Part shown: positions 61,484 to 64,000 of the stretch, one piece after another | How positions within the stretch are numbered: position 1 is the first letter of the stretch | Layout: each line of letters starts with the position of its first letter | DNA from: Alphaproteobacteria bacterium | GTDB taxonomy: Bacteria; Pseudomonadota; Alphaproteobacteria; Micavibrionales; UBA2020 | Length of the DNA stretch: 64,000 nucleotides | Assembly (NCBI GenBank): GCA_016124645.1 | Contig: WGNE01000016.1 | Span: 1-64,000, forward strand | Reading direction: 5' to 3' | The notes under the pieces: model-generated | What the model was told of the DNA's origin: nothing | What the model saw: the letters and a program-made list of their open reading frames with translations, nothing else | Databases searched by the model: none | Position numbers and translations under genes: made by a program

Positions 61484-63706
61484 TCACGCCTTGTTCGCGC
61501 CCTCGACGACGGAGAGCTTGGATTTCTTCGCGTGCTCGCGGAAATGCTCGACGACGAATTCCTCGAACTTGTCGGCGGGCAGGGGCTTGGTGTACTTGAA
61601 GCCCTGCACCTCGTCGCAGCCTTCTTCCTTCAGGAAGTCCTCGTGCTCGACGGTCTCCACGCCTTCCGCGATGACCTTCAGGTTCAGGCTGTGGCCGAGG
61701 CTGATGATGGTCTTGGTGATCATCCGGTCGTCCTGGTTGACCAGCGCGTTGCGGATGAAGCTCTGGTCGATCTTCAGGCGGTCGATGGGGAACTGGCGCA
61801 GGTAGCTCAGAGAAGAATAGCCCGTGCCGAAATCGTCGATCGCCAGCTCCACGCCGAGGCGGTGCAGCAGGTTGAGCGTGTCGATCGCCATCTGCATGTT
61901 TTCCATGAACACGCTTTCCGTGACCTCCAGCTCCAGCAGGTGCGGCTGCATCTGGGTTTCTTGCAGCACTTCGCCCACCAGCCCCACGATGTCCGCCTTG
62001 TGGAACTGCACGCCCGAAAGGTTGACGGCGAGGCGGAAGGGCGGCAGCCCTTTTTCCTGCCATTCGCGCCCGGCGGCGCAGGCGGTGCGCAGCACCCATT
62101 CGCCGATCGGCACGATGAGACCCGATTGCTCGGCCACCGGGATGAATTCGGCAGGGGAGACGAAATAGCCGCCGTCGCGGCTGTTGTCGGGCAGCCACCA
62201 GCGCAAGAGCGCCTCCGCCCCGATGAGCATGCCGGTCTTCAGGTCGAACTGCGGGTGGTAGTAAAGCTGCAGCTGGTTCTGGTCGAGCGCGGCGCGCAGG
62301 TCGCGCAGCAGCTGGAAGCGCTGCTGCACGGCGAGGTCGAAGTCCTGCGAGTAATAACGCACCGTGTCGCGCCCTTCCTCCTTCGCGCGGTTGAGGGCGA
62401 TGTCGGCGTTCTTCATGATCTGCCGCGCCTCCGCCCCGTCGTCCGGGCATTGCGAGACGCCGATGGAGACGCGCACCTGGAAGCGTTCCTGCAAGATGCT
62501 CACCGGCTCGGAAACGGCGGAGAACACGCGATCGACCAGCGCCTCGCTCTCCGGGTATTCGGGGCGCAGCACGGCCATGATGGTGAATTCGTCCGCCGAG
62601 GCGCGGGAGATGACCGCGTCGTCCGGCAAGGCCTTCACGAGGCGCTTGCCGATGGCTTCGAGCAGCTTGTCGCCGAACTCGTGGCCCATGGTGTCGTTGA
62701 TGTCCTTGAAATGGTCGAGATCGACGGACATGACGACGAGGTGGCGGTCTTCCTCCACCACCTTGTGGCGGATGGCGTCGTCCAGCTTCTCGAGGAAATA
62801 GGTGCGGTTGGGCAGGCCCGTCAGCCCGTCGTAATAGGCGAGGCGGTGGATCTTGTCCTCCGCCTGCGAGCGCAGCCTGCGAAGGTTGCTCGCGTTCTGG
62901 CGAATGAGGTCGTTGGCGATGCGCACGGCGATGCCGACCTCGTCGCGGGTTTCGCTCTCAAGCCTTTTCAGGTCCGGCTTCTCGGGGTTCTTGGCGGCGG
63001 AAAGCAGGTTGTCCTGCAAAAGCATGATAGGCTCCAGCAGCCACTTGCCGAGAATGAGCATCAAGACCGCCGTCACGAAGCAGGCGCGCAGCAAAAGCAG
63101 GGTGACGAGCTGCCGGACCTGCGCGTTGGTCATCGTGTCGATCATGCTCGCGTTCATGCGCGCGACGATATAATAGGGCTGGTTCAAATCGTCCGGCGTG
63201 AAGAGAAGGTCGAGATGCATCCCGTTTGGCGAGCGCAGCGCGCTCACCCTTTCCTCCGGGTCCTTCGAGGGCACGAGCGTGGCGAGCTGCCCGAAGCTGG
63301 AAAGCAGCCTGCTGCCCTTGTCATAGACGGAGAATCCCTCGACCGAGGTGCCGGCGAACATGTGCCGCGCCTGCTTGGCGGAAATCGGCGATTTCTGGTC
63401 GCCGGCGTCGTCGTTGATGGCGGCGATGACGGCGGTGCGCGCGATCTGCCGCAGCCCGTTCAGGATGTCGCCCCGGTAGGTCTGGATGGTGAAGAACATC
63501 ATCGCGCCCTGCACGATGATCAGGGTGGCGAAGACGGTGAGCGCGATGCGCCAGCTGATGCGCGAACGCCAGATATGCGCCCGGCCGATTTTCGGCTGCG
63601 TGGGCGATGCGCCCTCCCAAGCGACCTGCGCATGGTACGCGTCGCTTGCGACGGCAGGGTCTTTCGTGCCCGAAGGCGCCCCTGCGCTGTCTTGCCGGTC
63701 TGTCAA
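61484..63706 (-). CDS. Membrane GGDEF/EAL protein, degenerate GGDEF (SADEF), intact-looking EAL
   Basis: ISRASADEFTIMAV; IGAEALLRWW; LELEVTESVFMEN; DDFGTGYSSLSYLRQFPIDRLKIDQSFIRN. Confidence 0.92.
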   Translation of the reverse strand: MTDRQDSAGAPSGTKDPAVASDAYHAQVAWEGASPTQPKIGRAHIWRSRISWRIALTVFATLIIVQGAMMFFTIQTYRGDILNGLRQIARTAVIAAINDDAGDQKSPISAKQARHMFAGTSVEGFSVYDKGSRLLSSFGQLATLVPSKDPEERVSALRSPNGMHLDLLFTPDDLNQPYYIVARMNASMIDTMTNAQVRQLVTLLLLRACFVTAVLMLILGKWLLEPIMLLQDNLLSAAKNPEKPDLKRLESETRDEVGIAVRIANDLIRQNASNLRRLRSQAEDKIHRLAYYDGLTGLPNRTYFLEKLDDAIRHKVVEEDRHLVVMSVDLDHFKDINDTMGHEFGDKLLEAIGKRLVKALPDDAVISRASADEFTIMAVLRPEYPESEALVDRVFSAVSEPVSILQERFQVRVSIGVSQCPDDGAEARQIMKNADIALNRAKEEGRDTVRYYSQDFDLAVQQRFQLLRDLRAALDQNQLQLYYHPQFDLKTGMLIGAEALLRWWLPDNSRDGGYFVSPAEFIPVAEQSGLIVPIGEWVLRTACAAGREWQEKGLPPFRLAVNLSGVQFHKADIVGLVGEVLQETQMQPHLLELEVTESVFMENMQMAIDTLNLLHRLGVELAIDDFGTGYSSLSYLRQFPIDRLKIDQSFIRNALVNQDDRMITKTIISLGHSLNLKVIAEGVETVEHEDFLKEEGCDEVQGFKYTKPLPADKFEEFVVEHFREHAKKSKLSVVEGANKA

Positions 63707-63868
63707 ACGATCTCCCCCCAGGGCCTGTGCCGACCCCTCCCATAGTTAGCTACAATTTTACACAAATTCGTTTAATAATTTATGTAAGTCGCGGCGCTGG
63801 ATTTCACGCTTCGTTAAAAAATGTGAAAACCCCGTATAACCCCTTCATAAAAAAGAATAGATTATTTT

Positions 63869-64000
63869 TCAGCAGCAGTCCATACGCGGTACATGGGGAA
63901 GCTCTTCGTGGAAGATAGTTGCGTCTGTCAACAATTCCATGAAGGAAACAGGACGTCCGGGCGGGTACGGGCGTATGCCCGAATCGAGAATCTCGTCGTC
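63869..64000 (-). CDS. Possible C-terminus of an unidentified gene continuing beyond the window
   Basis: Open minus frame ...DDEILDSGIRPYPPGRPVSFMELLTDATIFHEELPHVPRMDCC* to window edge. Confidence 0.35.
   Translation of the reverse strand, partial: DDEILDSGIRPYPPGRPVSFMELLTDATIFHEELPHVPRMDCC

Noticed and set aside
61394-63745. 783-aa plus-strand ORF
   Set aside because: Antisense to the GGDEF/EAL gene; shadow ORF.

Overview
The window is a 64-kb, GC-rich stretch of bacterial chromosome. Gene content (DUF3576 lipoprotein next to leuS, CtrA/CcrM-like sites, xseB-ispA-dxs-tlyA, aroA-cmk-rpsA) suggests an alphaproteobacterium. It is mostly housekeeping: leuS (partial), a porin, two thiolases plus a FadB-type multifunctional protein, PBP1A, rnhA, a ThrB-type homoserine kinase, ispH, gmhA-like, xseB, ispA, dxs, tlyA, isovaleryl-CoA dehydrogenase, mgtE, maeB, lipB, crcB/DUF190, a UDP-sugar dehydrogenase, terC, an M20 amidohydrolase, a YbaK/ProX deacylase, a YbbN-like protein, leuA, rpsA, cmk, aroA, two c-di-GMP proteins, and tRNA-Leu(GAG) and tRNA-Gly(GCC). 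About 15 lineage-restricted-looking genes are interspersed: two paralogous HExxH putative metallopeptidases, two ankyrin proteins, several charged proteins with a hydrophobic hairpin, a possible HNH-like protein and a PP2C-like protein. No CRISPR array, transposase, prophage or canonical defence island is visible. Main second-look items: (1) a recurrent TTGACATAa promoter signature in front of many of these uncharacterised genes, including a 9-bp inverted pair driving a divergent pair; (2) an XRE regulator whose S24 domain seems to have lost both catalytic residues, next to a perfect palindromic operator candidate; (3) a TTAA-N7-TTAA CtrA-type box with an embedded GANTC site; (4) composite dispersed extragenic repeats; (5) a reiterated terminator after the porin. 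All calls were made by eye, with no database searches.
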